The notes below the pieces were generated by a model that worked only from the letters and a program-made list of their open reading frames with translations, was not told where the DNA came from and made no database searches. A program made the translations under genes and the position numbers. Positions 43,332 through 52,247 of a stretch of DNA of 64,000 nucleotides are shown piece after piece (the stretch's first letter is position 1; each line of letters begins with the position of its first letter). The stretch lies in contig CAXBFJ010000003.1 in the NCBI GenBank assembly GCA_963975245.1, positions 124,001-188,000 on the forward strand, in the 5' to 3' direction. The stretch is from Panacagrimonas sp963975245. GTDB taxonomy: Bacteria > Pseudomonadota > Gammaproteobacteria > Nevskiales > Nevskiaceae.

Positions 43332-43918
43332 GATGGGGCGGGGTCGGTTCAAACGCCCTAGCGGCGCCGCGCATCATCCACCGAGGAGGCCGGCCAAATC
43401 AATGCCTTTATTAGGGCCTTTCTCTTGCGGAACTGAGGCCTTGAAGTTCTCTTTATCAGCGAACATGTTCTTGATCGACGCTGCTGTCATCTGGTTTCAC
43501 CGAGCGATCTCGGCGAAGCAAGAACCCTCGCCGCGCCCAAGGCGTTCGGCCTTCGGGTGCGAAGGAATCTCTACTCACCCCGTAAATCATCTGAATGCCG
43601 GAACAGGGGCTTCGGGATTACTTGCAGTGGGTCGATTCGCCAAGACAGTATTCTGGAACAGCAGCCGTCCCGTTTTCCCAGCAATGAACCCTTCCCGGAA
43701 AAATCGGGAGACCGAACCGACCGTCCGCATATGGCACATAACGGAACCCGCCATAAGCGTTGATTTGCCCACCCGTCACGCCGGGTAAATGTCCCCTCCT
43801 CGCCCTGTCGGTTTTTTATGGGTTCCTCGGAATGACGCTCGGCGTGTGAGGGGCTTTGAGCGACTGGCAACGCATTCAGCCAGTTGACAGCCCTGCGCCG
43901 GATGGATGGAGTAGGGTC
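43332..43918. other. Gene-free stretch
   Basis: About 590 bases between divergent genes. Several overlapping short frames exist, but none has a ribosome binding site or a composition like its neighbours. I see no repeat, RNA gene or mobile element ends. It must hold the promoters of the flavoprotein and OsmC-like genes. Confidence 0.5.
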
Positions 43919-44326
43919 ATGAAAACAATCTCGACCGCTGTGATTGATTCTTCGTCCGTGCCCTGGCGGGAGGACATGATGGCTCGGGGCTTTTCGCTCA
44001 CGGCCGACGAACCCGTGGAGGACGGCGGCCAGGGTGCAGGCCCTGCTCCTTACGATTTCCTGCTGATGAGTCTTGGTGCCTGTACCGCCATGACGCTAAG
44101 GATGTACGCGGCCAGAAAGGAATGGGCGCTGGAGAATCTGCGCATAGAACTGGAACTGGCGAAGAACCCCGAGGGCGATGTGAGAATCAGCCGCCTCGTG
44201 TCGTCCTCAACAGCATTAAACAAGGAGCAGATCGACCGTTTGCTGGAGATTGCAGACAAGACCCCAGTTACCAAGACGCTTCTGAAAGCTGCTGAGATCC
44301 TGACGGAGTATCGCGAAGCGAGTTAG
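43919..44326 (+). CDS. OsmC-family protein lacking the second active-site cysteine
   Basis: The ATG at 43919, with GGAG upstream, gives a 135-aa OsmC/Ohr-fold protein. The first active Cys is kept in S-L-G-A-C-T-A-M-T-L-R-M-Y-A. In peroxidases of this family the second Cys lies in C-P-V-H-(R/K)-T-L; here the segment reads A-D-K-T-P-V-T-K-T-L, so that Cys is Thr and the His is also lost. A standard two-Cys hydroperoxidase cycle is therefore not possible without an outside thiol. The fold assignment is firm; the activity is open. Confidence 0.88.
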   Translation: MKTISTAVIDSSSVPWREDMMARGFSLTADEPVEDGGQGAGPAPYDFLLMSLGACTAMTLRMYAARKEWALENLRIELELAKNPEGDVRISRLVSSSTALNKEQIDRLLEIADKTPVTKTLLKAAEILTEYREAS

Positions 44327-44534
44327 GCAAGCTCTGAAAAGCGACTGCGCTCGATGAGCGGCAAGAGAGCATCTGCCCTTCGCTCACGGGCAACGACGTT
44401 GGCATCGTCGAAGTACTTCGATCCGACCCAATTCGCATTCCTGCATTCACTCCGTGCGGTCAGTCACACTTCAAGACCCTGACGTCTGTTGGGTTCGGGT
44501 TACATTGTTGCTGCGTTCGACATCGGGGAAACGG

Positions 44535-47051
44535 ATGACATTGCCGAAAATACTCAGGGACGGTGCGGCGGCATGTGTTCTGAGCATCGCATTTTCGACG
44601 TCCGCACTGGCCAAGTGGCCCACTACGGAATTCGTCTTCGAGAACAGGGTACCCGGCTCCCTGCATCCGTACTCCGGCTACAGCGAGCAGCAGGAACCGG
44701 CTGTGCGCAAGTTCGAGCTCTACCTTTCCAAGGTGGCGACCTACTACGAGTCCATGGGGTTCAAGGCACCACCGCTGCCCATGACGACAGGGAGCAAGGC
44801 CTACCGGGTCTATCTCTACGATTACGCCGATGGCGACAAGATCGCCAGAGCAGGCCTTCGTCCGGACAATTCGACGAAACTCGAGGCGGATTTATCCCGC
44901 GCAATCGTCAACGGAAAGCCCGTTCGAAAAATGTTCGATAACTTGGCCCACGAGCTGTTTCACAACGTCCAGCACGCTTACATCGGCTACGACAAAGTCG
45001 ACGATCGCGAGTGGATACTCGAGGGCCAAGCGCAGGCCATGGGAATGCATGCCGCCCATAAATTCGAAGGTGTCGACGTGCACAGGATCAATAACGACGG
45101 CTACCGCCTCGGTGGTAGGCCCTACTATCAGGCGCTGTGGAACGTCGACACTCGACAATCTCATGCGGAAGATTACCGAACGTCTTCATTCTGGCGTTAC
45201 GTCGCCGAACATTACGCAGCGTCCAGGAAAAATGGTCGCGCTGGCTTGAAGCCAATCAATCCGGACTACAGTTACCTCGCCACGGTCCTGAATGAGCCGC
45301 TGACGAACAAGGCATCCGGCCCCACGGACTTGCAATGGCTGGACCGCGGGCTCAAGAAGGCGACCGGGCTGAGCTTGCAACGCTTATTCGCAGGCTTTGT
45401 CTCCACCTTTGCAGGCTACGTGCCCGACCGCCTGACCAAGAAGCCCAGCGGTTCGGCACAGGAAGCCCAGGACGGCTGGCTGAAATATGTGTTTGGCAGC
45501 TGCACGGAGATTGCGCTCTCGAACCGCTCCCCATCGGGAGAGACGCTGCTGCCTTTGCGGAAGAACGGCGCGCGCTGCTTCAAGGTGAATGTCGCAGGGA
45601 CCGGCCGGGCCGACCTGTCGCTGCAGACACGGGCTGAAACGGTCGCAGCGCTGCAGGCGGTGCAGATCGGAACGGCAGGAGGCCAGCGCATTGGCAGCGC
45701 CCAGATCATCCCCTCGCCGGCTGGCGGCGGCTATCTTGGGCACTGGCGTTTCCGAATCGACACGGGGATACCGATCGTCTTCATCGCCAGCAACGTGGCA
45801 TCGGATCCGGCAACCACCCTGAATACGGACCTGAACCTAAACGCGACGTACAGCCGATGGGTCAGCGACATGAGCCCGCCGAAGGCACAGGCCAAAGCCG
45901 ATGCGAGCAAGAAAGCGGCCTCCGCCAGTCCCGCGAAAGCAAAAGACGCAACACGTGAATCGGGCAAAAGCGAAGTGGCAACGGGACTGGAAGCCCTGAG
46001 CAACCAAACTGCACTCGGCTCGCATGCCACCTTCGAAAGGAAGCGAGCCCGCTGCGTTAAACCCTTTGGCACCTCGAGCTGCGGTCCCATTACATCCATC
46101 CAGTTATCGCTGACCCCGGGCGCTATGGGCGATTTAACCCAGACCACTGGCACCGGCGGCGGTCTGGCCCAGTTCATGGCGCAGATGACGGCGATTGCGG
46201 ACCACGGCGCGCAACGCACCGATTCGGAGTGGAAAACCGCAATGGAGCATGTCCGGGACACCGAGGGCTCCACGGTGACGCTCACAATTCCCCTGATCGA
46301 CTATGGGTTCAGCGGCGTCTTCAGCAATGCGGAGATTGTGGTCAATGGCGGCGCTGGGCGTGGCAATTACCAGGCACGCGGACCCGAAGACTCGATTCCC
46401 GGACGCGGACGCGAATATCTCCAGTCGGGCCGCGTCAACATCCTGGAATTCACACCCTATGTCATGCGCGGCCGATTCGAAGCCAGCCTGACCGATGTCA
46501 GTGCGGTGGATTTCAGCCACGCGGGGGACGACATGCCGCTCCCGGTTCATCGACAAATCAGCGGTGAGTTTGTCGTTGCCGCGCCATGGGAAGGCGACCG
46601 CGACGCTGCAAACTACGTGCAGGCGTCCACCGAATCGGCCATGCAAGACCTCCCTCAGGCCTTTCCCGCCATAGGCAACCGCGACCTATCGGCGATCACA
46701 TCTCCTGGCGCGCAGGACGGCTCATCTGGCAGCGGCGGGCACCTGCCAGCCAGCCCGGTCGGATCCTTCCCCAATTGCGCCTGTGACTGCCAGCCGATTG
46801 CGTCTCTGTCGCCGGAGTGCAAGCCGATCTGCAAGGTGAAACTGCGCGCGTGCTGGGCAGAAGACAGTCGCCTGAAGAAGCTCGCACAACAAAGAAGCGG
46901 GCCCGCCGAACCGGCCGCTGCACCGGCCCACCAATCTCGCGCCGAGTACATCGCGGGATTGCGCCAGCAAGGCATGGACGAGGCCCAGATTGATCGCATC
47001 ATGCCCGGGATCGACGCGTTCTGGGCGGAGAAAGGCGGCTGGCCAAAATGA
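44535..47051 (+). CDS. Large secreted protein with gluzincin-like metallopeptidase motif
   Basis: The 838-aa precursor has a signal peptide (about residues 1-26, ending S-A-L-A/K); the ATG at 44535 follows GGGGAAACGG. In the N-terminal third there is H-E-L-F-H at 139-143 and W-I-L-E-G-Q-A at about 160-166, placing Glu163 twenty residues after the second His. That spacing and the W-x-x-E-G-x-A context match the third zinc ligand of gluzincins such as thermolysin. The remainder (about 330-760) is predicted beta-rich with an Ala/Lys-rich linker near 460-500. A cluster of seven Cys lies near 755-785. I do not recognise the family of the C-terminal parts. Two small secreted proteins follow on the same strand. 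Confidence 0.72.
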   Translation: MTLPKILRDGAAACVLSIAFSTSALAKWPTTEFVFENRVPGSLHPYSGYSEQQEPAVRKFELYLSKVATYYESMGFKAPPLPMTTGSKAYRVYLYDYADGDKIARAGLRPDNSTKLEADLSRAIVNGKPVRKMFDNLAHELFHNVQHAYIGYDKVDDREWILEGQAQAMGMHAAHKFEGVDVHRINNDGYRLGGRPYYQALWNVDTRQSHAEDYRTSSFWRYVAEHYAASRKNGRAGLKPINPDYSYLATVLNEPLTNKASGPTDLQWLDRGLKKATGLSLQRLFAGFVSTFAGYVPDRLTKKPSGSAQEAQDGWLKYVFGSCTEIALSNRSPSGETLLPLRKNGARCFKVNVAGTGRADLSLQTRAETVAALQAVQIGTAGGQRIGSAQIIPSPAGGGYLGHWRFRIDTGIPIVFIASNVASDPATTLNTDLNLNATYSRWVSDMSPPKAQAKADASKKAASASPAKAKDATRESGKSEVATGLEALSNQTALGSHATFERKRARCVKPFGTSSCGPITSIQLSLTPGAMGDLTQTTGTGGGLAQFMAQMTAIADHGAQRTDSEWKTAMEHVRDTEGSTVTLTIPLIDYGFSGVFSNAEIVVNGGAGRGNYQARGPEDSIPGRGREYLQSGRVNILEFTPYVMRGRFEASLTDVSAVDFSHAGDDMPLPVHRQISGEFVVAAPWEGDRDAANYVQASTESAMQDLPQAFPAIGNRDLSAITSPGAQDGSSGSGGHLPASPVGSFPNCACDCQPIASLSPECKPICKVKLRACWAEDSRLKKLAQQRSGPAEPAAAPAHQSRAEYIAGLRQQGMDEAQIDRIMPGIDAFWAEKGGWPK

Positions 47052-47125
47052 GCGCCGGTCGGTCGCGCCCCTGGATCGGAGGTATCAGATGCGCAATACG
47101 AACCCACGTTAAGGGACCTTAGGCA

Positions 47126-47473
47126 ATGAAAATCGGGCTTCCCTTGCTCTTGTTGATACTGGCGTCGATCACAGCCGATGCGGCAGAGCTTTCAAACAAA
47201 TCTCTGTCAGGCACATGGAAGTTCACGCACATGATCCTGGATGGAGAGCGCACCGTACTCGTCAACAGGGACATGAAGTTCCTGCCGTCCGGGGAAATCG
47301 TCAATTACGACCGCAAGGGCGAGGAGAATGGTCGCGCGAACTACGTGATCGATGGAGACTTCATCCGCTACTCCGACAAACGGGGTGCACAACCCTGGAA
47401 AGTCATCAAATTTGACTCGGATACCCTGATCGTCGATCACAAGGGTGCCGAAATGTTCTTCACCAAGCCCTAG
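47126..47473 (+). CDS. Small secreted protein, 115 aa, lipocalin-like
   Basis: The product has a signal peptide (M-K-I-G-L-P-L-L-L-L-I-L-A then A-D-A/A) and a mature part of about 95 residues. The mature part starts L-S-G-T-W-K-F-T-H-M-I-L-D-G and alternates hydrophobic and polar residues in beta-strand fashion, like short lipocalin-like domains (which also begin with a G-x-W motif). It follows the gluzincin-like gene by 74 bases. The function is unknown. Confidence 0.65.
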   Translation: MKIGLPLLLLILASITADAAELSNKSLSGTWKFTHMILDGERTVLVNRDMKFLPSGEIVNYDRKGEENGRANYVIDGDFIRYSDKRGAQPWKVIKFDSDTLIVDHKGAEMFFTKP

Positions 47474-47595
47474 CCGTGTCGACATATCCCGAGAGCGTGT
47501 GAACGGCTCCATCTGAATGCGCTTCTTAAAACTTCGTCCGAGGCTGAGAACACTAGCGCCTTATCAATCAGTTTTGCATTGCACGAGGACCGACA

Positions 47596-48018
47596 ATGAA
47601 ACGCCCCTGTTTGAAAACTCTGGCTTCCCTTTGCGTCGCCTTGGCCGCGCTCACCATCGCTCCAATGTCCGCAGCGAAGGACAACAAATGGCTTGTGGAG
47701 GTTGAGGGTCAGCCCTCATTGAGTGGAAGGCTGGTGATGCCATCCAAGATTGGCCCCGTGACAAACTTCAATCTCGTCGGCGCCAACGCGTTGGTCACTT
47801 TCGGCATCAAGGGGGAATCCCCTGCCGAACCGTATTCAGCTCAAGTGCTCTACCTCGACAGCAAACTCGCCTGCCACCGCGGGGTTGGAGATGCACAGGT
47901 CAACGAGGTCCAGCTGTCTCATGAAGCGGAGAAAATAGTCATTTCTGGTGAGATTGGCTGTCTCCAAGGAGATAGGGAGAAGAGCATGCATCGCATTTCA
48001 GGCTGGTTCCTCAACTGA
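47596..48018 (+). CDS. Small secreted protein, 140 aa, unknown
   Basis: The product has an N-terminal signal peptide (M-K-R-P-C-L-K-T-L-A-S-L-C-V-A-L-A-A-L-T then M-S-A-A/K). The mature part has two Cys (in K-L-A-C-H-R and I-G-C-L-Q) that could form one disulphide, and looks beta-rich. ACGAGGACCGACA precedes the ATG, a weak site. It lies 122 bases after the lipocalin-like gene. I do not recognise a family. Confidence 0.6.
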   Translation: MKRPCLKTLASLCVALAALTIAPMSAAKDNKWLVEVEGQPSLSGRLVMPSKIGPVTNFNLVGANALVTFGIKGESPAEPYSAQVLYLDSKLACHRGVGDAQVNEVQLSHEAEKIVISGEIGCLQGDREKSMHRISGWFLN

Positions 48019-48412
48019 CCTGAGTCTGCACGAATGTGCAGAATTTCACGGCGCTCCAAGGAACGATTTGTACCACTACCGCTGGTCAGCAAGCGGGCGC
48101 ACATCTCCCGAGAATTGCTGGCCCTCGAGGAGTAAGCCTGACCAGTCGACAAAGATTCTGTGCGGTTGCTGCGACAGTGAATTCGTCCTACTCAAAGTCA
48201 CTGCTCGACAGCGTGCCATCAGTTCCCTGAGTCTTGCCCCCCTACCGGCACGTGGGGCTCGATACCCTTGTCGTCGACCATCCAAGCCTGCATCGGTGCA
48301 GAGCCTGAAGCCCAGTCTCCGATCGTTGGATGCTTTCAATGAGCGATTCCGGAGATACGCATGACCACCTGTTGTGGGCTGCCCCATCTTGCAACCTCCC
48401 CGACTTCAATAT
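48019..48412. other. Gene-free stretch between convergent genes
   Basis: About 390 bases with no convincing gene. A small perfect inverted repeat (TCTGCAC / GTGCAGA, 4-base loop) at 48025-48042 is followed by ATTTC and may end transcription from the secreted-protein genes. Confidence 0.4.
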
Positions 48413-51211
48413 TCATTTGATAAGACCGTGGCGTCGCGCGAGTACGGTTGCCTGCAAGCGGTTCTTGACCTGCAATTTTTCAAATACGTTTCGCAAATGC
48501 CATTTCACTGTGTTCACTGACACAGACAGTCGGTCTGCAAGGTCTTTGTTCGACAAACCCGCCGCGACGAAGTGCAGCATCTTTTTCTCGCCCTTGGTCA
48601 GGGTTTCGATCAGCGCTGCCGAATCGTCTTCAGCTTCTATCGTTGAGGCTTGCGCGTTGGTGTTGACGCCTTCCCCACCTGCAATCAACAGTCGGTCCAG
48701 ATAGCGCATCACAGGATCAGCTTCAGGCGCACGCAATGATTCGTCCTGCTGTTGTTTGAGTTGCAACAACAGCGCAATGGCGAGTTCCTGCTCATCCAGA
48801 AAACTGCGTACAAAGCCGCCGCGCGCACCAATTTCCAACGCTTCCAGCAGACTGCGTCCCGCCAGCCTGACCTTGCCTTCCGCCGATAGCGCCAGCGCAT
48901 GCATCAAATGCAGTTTGAGCTCGCGACGTCGGCGACCTTCTGTTTTAGCTCGGCGAATTTCCACTGCCAGCAACTTGACAGCTTCTGCACTGCGCTCGGC
49001 CCGAATCAGCCAACGCGCCCAGGTCACGGTGCAGGCTTCGGATTCTCCGGCGTGAAACATCAGCGACAAACCCGATTCCTCTCGAAACTGGGGCGGTAAC
49101 TCCATCAACCAGCGTTGCGCCTGCCCCAAATCGCCATCCAGGGTGGCTTGTCTGCCCAGCTCTGCGTGGGCATAAATGACGAGCCGATCCAGTCCATGCC
49201 GATAGCCGAGATAGAGCATTCGCTCAAGCACTTCCTCCGCCTCACCGCGTGCATCAGACTTGCAGGCGATGCGGGCGCGGTGAACACCCATAGTGGCAAC
49301 CGCATCCACAATCGTCTGCTGATCTACCAGCGGCGCATAGTCACGAATGACAGACTGTGCCTCCTCAAGCCGATCCTGTTCGTACAGGCAGCTGACCAGA
49401 TAAGCCGCCGTAACCGATCCAGCAGAGACGCTGCTCAGTGAACGCCGTTCGGTCTGGCGCAGTGCATCATCCAGATGCCTTTGCGCATCATCAATCCGCC
49501 CTTCCCCACACAGGCACAGACTGTAGATCGCATCGCAATATGCACGGCCGAACAGCGAATCGACACGATCGTGCAATGGACGAGCCTGCAACATCATGTT
49601 GCGGGCTTCGTCAAAACGCCCTTCCCCGGCCACAAGCACACTGCCTGCGTTCAAGGTGATGCCGATGGACGAACTGGATTTGTCGCTGAGCTGGCTCGCA
49701 GCCTCCACCGCGATGGTGCCCAGCTCCTCAATCTTGTCCTGCGCTGCGAGCAGAAACAACCGCGAAAAATTGTGCAGACCGAACGTATTCTGATCCGCCT
49801 TCGCCGCTTCCAGCATGGCGCGGTGCTGCGCCAACAGGCTCTCTGCCTTGTCAAAAGCGCGGCGAAATCCGTAGGCAATCACGGCACCCCGAACCAGATT
49901 GTCGTGGCGCAGCAATGCTTCTGGCGACAGGCGGTCTGCATATGACTCGATGAGCCCGAGACGTTCCTGGGCCACAAGACTGTCGATGACTTCGGCCAGC
50001 AAGTCAGCTGCTCGGCGCGAGTCCCCACCTTCAATCCAGTGCGCGATGGCGGACTCAGTCATTTCATGGTCCGCGTACCATTGGGCAATGCGGCGATGTC
50101 TCAGGGCGATGTCACTGGCGCTATAAGTCTTGCCGGCCCGGTCCAAAAGAAACTGGCGAAACAGGTTGTGGAAGCGCAACCAGTTTCCGCCCAGGTCCGC
50201 TTGCCCGAGAAACAGGCCTGCTCGTTCAATCTCTGCCAGTCGCTCAGCGCCGCGCGACTCTCCTGTGATGTATTCCACGAGCTCGGCGGACAGTTTCTCC
50301 GGCACTGCGAGTTCCAACAGCAGCAGACCCAGAGCGGGTGCAAGCTGGTCAAACATCTCCGCCGCAAGAAAATCCATCAGCTCCCGTGTGATGCCCTTGC
50401 CCGCCCAGGCCTCCATGCGAAAGCGTGCACCACGACGCAGGCACAGACGATAAGCCTGCAAGGCGGCCGGCCAACCATCCGTACGTTCATGAATCTGTGC
50501 GATCTCTACAGGATTCAGACTCTTGAATTCAGCGAAAAACTCGCGCGTTTCTGCCGGTCTGAAGCAAAGTTCTTCGTTGGAAACGATGACAGTGCCGTCG
50601 CGAATCTGCAGGCGGGCCAGGCGGGCTGTTGGGAGCACCCGCGTTCCCACACAAAGCTGCACACTTTCTGGAAGGCTACGCACCACCTGCGCAAAGACAG
50701 CCTCAAATTCCGGCACAGCCGCGGTTTCAAAGTTGTCCACGACCAGTACCACCGGAACCGAGATGGCCGAAAGGCTGCGCAGCAGGTCCTGCAATGTGGC
50801 GGCCCTTTGTGGTGATTTGCTGCCACGCTTGCGCGGCGGTATGTCCAGGCCTTCGACCGCCTCGCACAGAAGGCGCAGAAAATGGCCGGGGTCAGAAGAC
50901 TGCGAGTCCATACGGACCCAAGCCACCTTCTCTCCGGCCTCCGCACAGCGATTGCAATGCTGACGCAGCAGTGATGACTTGCCATAGCCTGCAGGTGCCT
51001 GGACGACGATCAGACGTGCACGCGGATCGGTGTCCAGGGCCTCCAGCAGCCGGTTGCGCACAATGGCCCCGGAGGCGTGCCATTGCCCGCGTCGTTTGTG
51101 AGGGTCTGTCGGCGCGACTGCAGATCCTTTCACAGCCTTGCTGCGTGTGACGCCGGCCTTGACAGGTTTTCGAGTGGTCTTGGGCGATCTTGGCCTGGGC
51201 TTTTCACTCAT
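48413..51211 (-). CDS. MalT-type (LAL) LuxR-family ATP-binding regulator
   Basis: This 932-aa protein has the layout of large ATP-binding LuxR regulators. A basic N-terminal tail (1-45) precedes a STAND-type NTPase with Walker A A-P-A-G-Y-G-K-S-S at 72-80 and Walker B V-V-L-V-V-D-N-F near 150. A long helical repeat region (about 380-820) comes next. The C-terminal LuxR helix-turn-helix starts L-T-K-G-E-K-K-M-L-H-F-V-A-A-G-L-S-N-K-D and includes S-V-N-T-V-K-W-H-L-R-N-V-F. Such proteins activate catabolic genes after binding ATP and an inducer. The crotonase-MDR-SDR operon upstream on the same strand is a candidate target. A perfect inverted repeat sits right at its start codon. Confidence 0.92.
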   Translation of the reverse strand: MSEKPRPRSPKTTRKPVKAGVTRSKAVKGSAVAPTDPHKRRGQWHASGAIVRNRLLEALDTDPRARLIVVQAPAGYGKSSLLRQHCNRCAEAGEKVAWVRMDSQSSDPGHFLRLLCEAVEGLDIPPRKRGSKSPQRAATLQDLLRSLSAISVPVVLVVDNFETAAVPEFEAVFAQVVRSLPESVQLCVGTRVLPTARLARLQIRDGTVIVSNEELCFRPAETREFFAEFKSLNPVEIAQIHERTDGWPAALQAYRLCLRRGARFRMEAWAGKGITRELMDFLAAEMFDQLAPALGLLLLELAVPEKLSAELVEYITGESRGAERLAEIERAGLFLGQADLGGNWLRFHNLFRQFLLDRAGKTYSASDIALRHRRIAQWYADHEMTESAIAHWIEGGDSRRAADLLAEVIDSLVAQERLGLIESYADRLSPEALLRHDNLVRGAVIAYGFRRAFDKAESLLAQHRAMLEAAKADQNTFGLHNFSRLFLLAAQDKIEELGTIAVEAASQLSDKSSSSIGITLNAGSVLVAGEGRFDEARNMMLQARPLHDRVDSLFGRAYCDAIYSLCLCGEGRIDDAQRHLDDALRQTERRSLSSVSAGSVTAAYLVSCLYEQDRLEEAQSVIRDYAPLVDQQTIVDAVATMGVHRARIACKSDARGEAEEVLERMLYLGYRHGLDRLVIYAHAELGRQATLDGDLGQAQRWLMELPPQFREESGLSLMFHAGESEACTVTWARWLIRAERSAEAVKLLAVEIRRAKTEGRRRRELKLHLMHALALSAEGKVRLAGRSLLEALEIGARGGFVRSFLDEQELAIALLLQLKQQQDESLRAPEADPVMRYLDRLLIAGGEGVNTNAQASTIEAEDDSAALIETLTKGEKKMLHFVAAGLSNKDLADRLSVSVNTVKWHLRNVFEKLQVKNRLQATVLARRHGLIK

Positions 51212-51212
51212 C

Positions 51213-51235
51213 GCTCAACGCGGTATCCGTTGAGC
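51213..51235 (-). repeat. Perfect inverted repeat at the LAL regulator start codon
   Basis: GCTCAACG and CGTTGAGC, 8 bp each with a 7-base spacer, end one base before the ATG of the LAL regulator. They occupy the place of the ribosome binding site, for which no other candidate is seen. It could be an operator or an mRNA hairpin that limits translation. Confidence 0.6.
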
Positions 51236-51413
51236 TCGCCCTACAACCACAGCGCAAGAGAATGCGTAATTGAGGCTTGTTCGAGAGATGTTTTCACTGG
51301 CTGACTGCACGGTTCTCCTCCCTGTTGGCGGGCTTCCCATACTTTGGAACAGTGTCATCTTCAACTATAGACTGCGCCCACCTCAAAAGTAGGGGCACAT
51401 ACTTTGCCGGCCC

Positions 51414-52217
51414 TCAGATATCGGAGAAATCACCGTGGCGGCCTTTGCCGCTGCTGAATCGGGCGGCGCCAGCTTTTCCCTCCGCCGTGAAAACACCGAC
51501 GCTGGTTTTCCACTCGTTGCGCATAGCCTCATCGTGCGACATGCCCTGCTGCTGAATGGCGCTTAGACGATCCGCCCGCACGCAATTTTGTGGAAACCGG
51601 GCGATCTGCGCTGCCATGGCTTCTGCAGCCTCACGAGATGTGCCATCGGCAACAATCTGTTCGCAGGCACCGATCCTGAACGCCTCTTCAGCCGGCACTT
51701 TACGCCCGGTGAGAATGATTTCCATGGCACGCCCCTGCCCAACCAGGCGCGGCAGTCTGACCGTGCCACCGTCAATCAGCGGCACGCCCCAGCGGCGACA
51801 GTACACGCCAAAGTAGGCGCTTTCTTCCATGATGCGAATGTCGCACCACAGGGCCAGTTCAAAACCACCTGCCACCGCCGGGCCAGCGACCGCGGCGATG
51901 ACAGGCTTGGAGAGTTTGAGCCGGCTGGGCCCCATCGGCCCGCGCGGTTCGGGCATGCCGATCTCATCCGGAAAGTCGAGCGACTTGAGGTGCTCATTGT
52001 CATCCGTCAGGGTGCTGGCGTATTTCAGATCCCAACCGGCACAAAAGGCACCGCCTTCGCCCCAGAACACGGCAACCGAGGCTTCCGGGTCCGCGTCAAA
52101 GGCTTCGAATGCATCAGCCAGCGCAACCGCGCTTTCCGGGTCCATGGCATTGCGCGCTTCCGCGCGACTGTGAATGACGGTCGTGACCGCCCCATTCTTC
52201 TCGACCCGAACACTCAT
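51414..52217 (-). CDS. Crotonase-family enoyl-CoA hydratase/isomerase
   Basis: The 267-aa protein has oxyanion-hole stretches F-C-A-G-W-D-L-K-Y-A and A-V-A-G-G-F-E-L-A-L-W-C-D-I. The Glu in G-G-F-E-L-A matches the first catalytic Glu of enoyl-CoA hydratase; the second position is occupied by a Cys/Arg stretch and an Asp follows in P-L-I-D-G-G-T-V-R-L-P. Crotonases of this type occur in several acyl-CoA catabolic routes. GGAG precedes the ATG. It is the last gene of an SDR-MDR-crotonase unit (30 bases after the MDR gene). Confidence 0.88.
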   Translation of the reverse strand: MSVRVEKNGAVTTVIHSRAEARNAMDPESAVALADAFEAFDADPEASVAVFWGEGGAFCAGWDLKYASTLTDDNEHLKSLDFPDEIGMPEPRGPMGPSRLKLSKPVIAAVAGPAVAGGFELALWCDIRIMEESAYFGVYCRRWGVPLIDGGTVRLPRLVGQGRAMEIILTGRKVPAEEAFRIGACEQIVADGTSREAAEAMAAQIARFPQNCVRADRLSAIQQQGMSHDEAMRNEWKTSVGVFTAEGKAGAARFSSGKGRHGDFSDI

Positions 52218-52247
52218 GCTCCGCTCTCCACTTCCATTTACAGATAC

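Noticed and set aside
43332..43918. Insertion sequence or integrase remnant
   Set aside because: No terminal inverted repeats, target duplications or transposase motifs were seen; short frames here are inconsistent.
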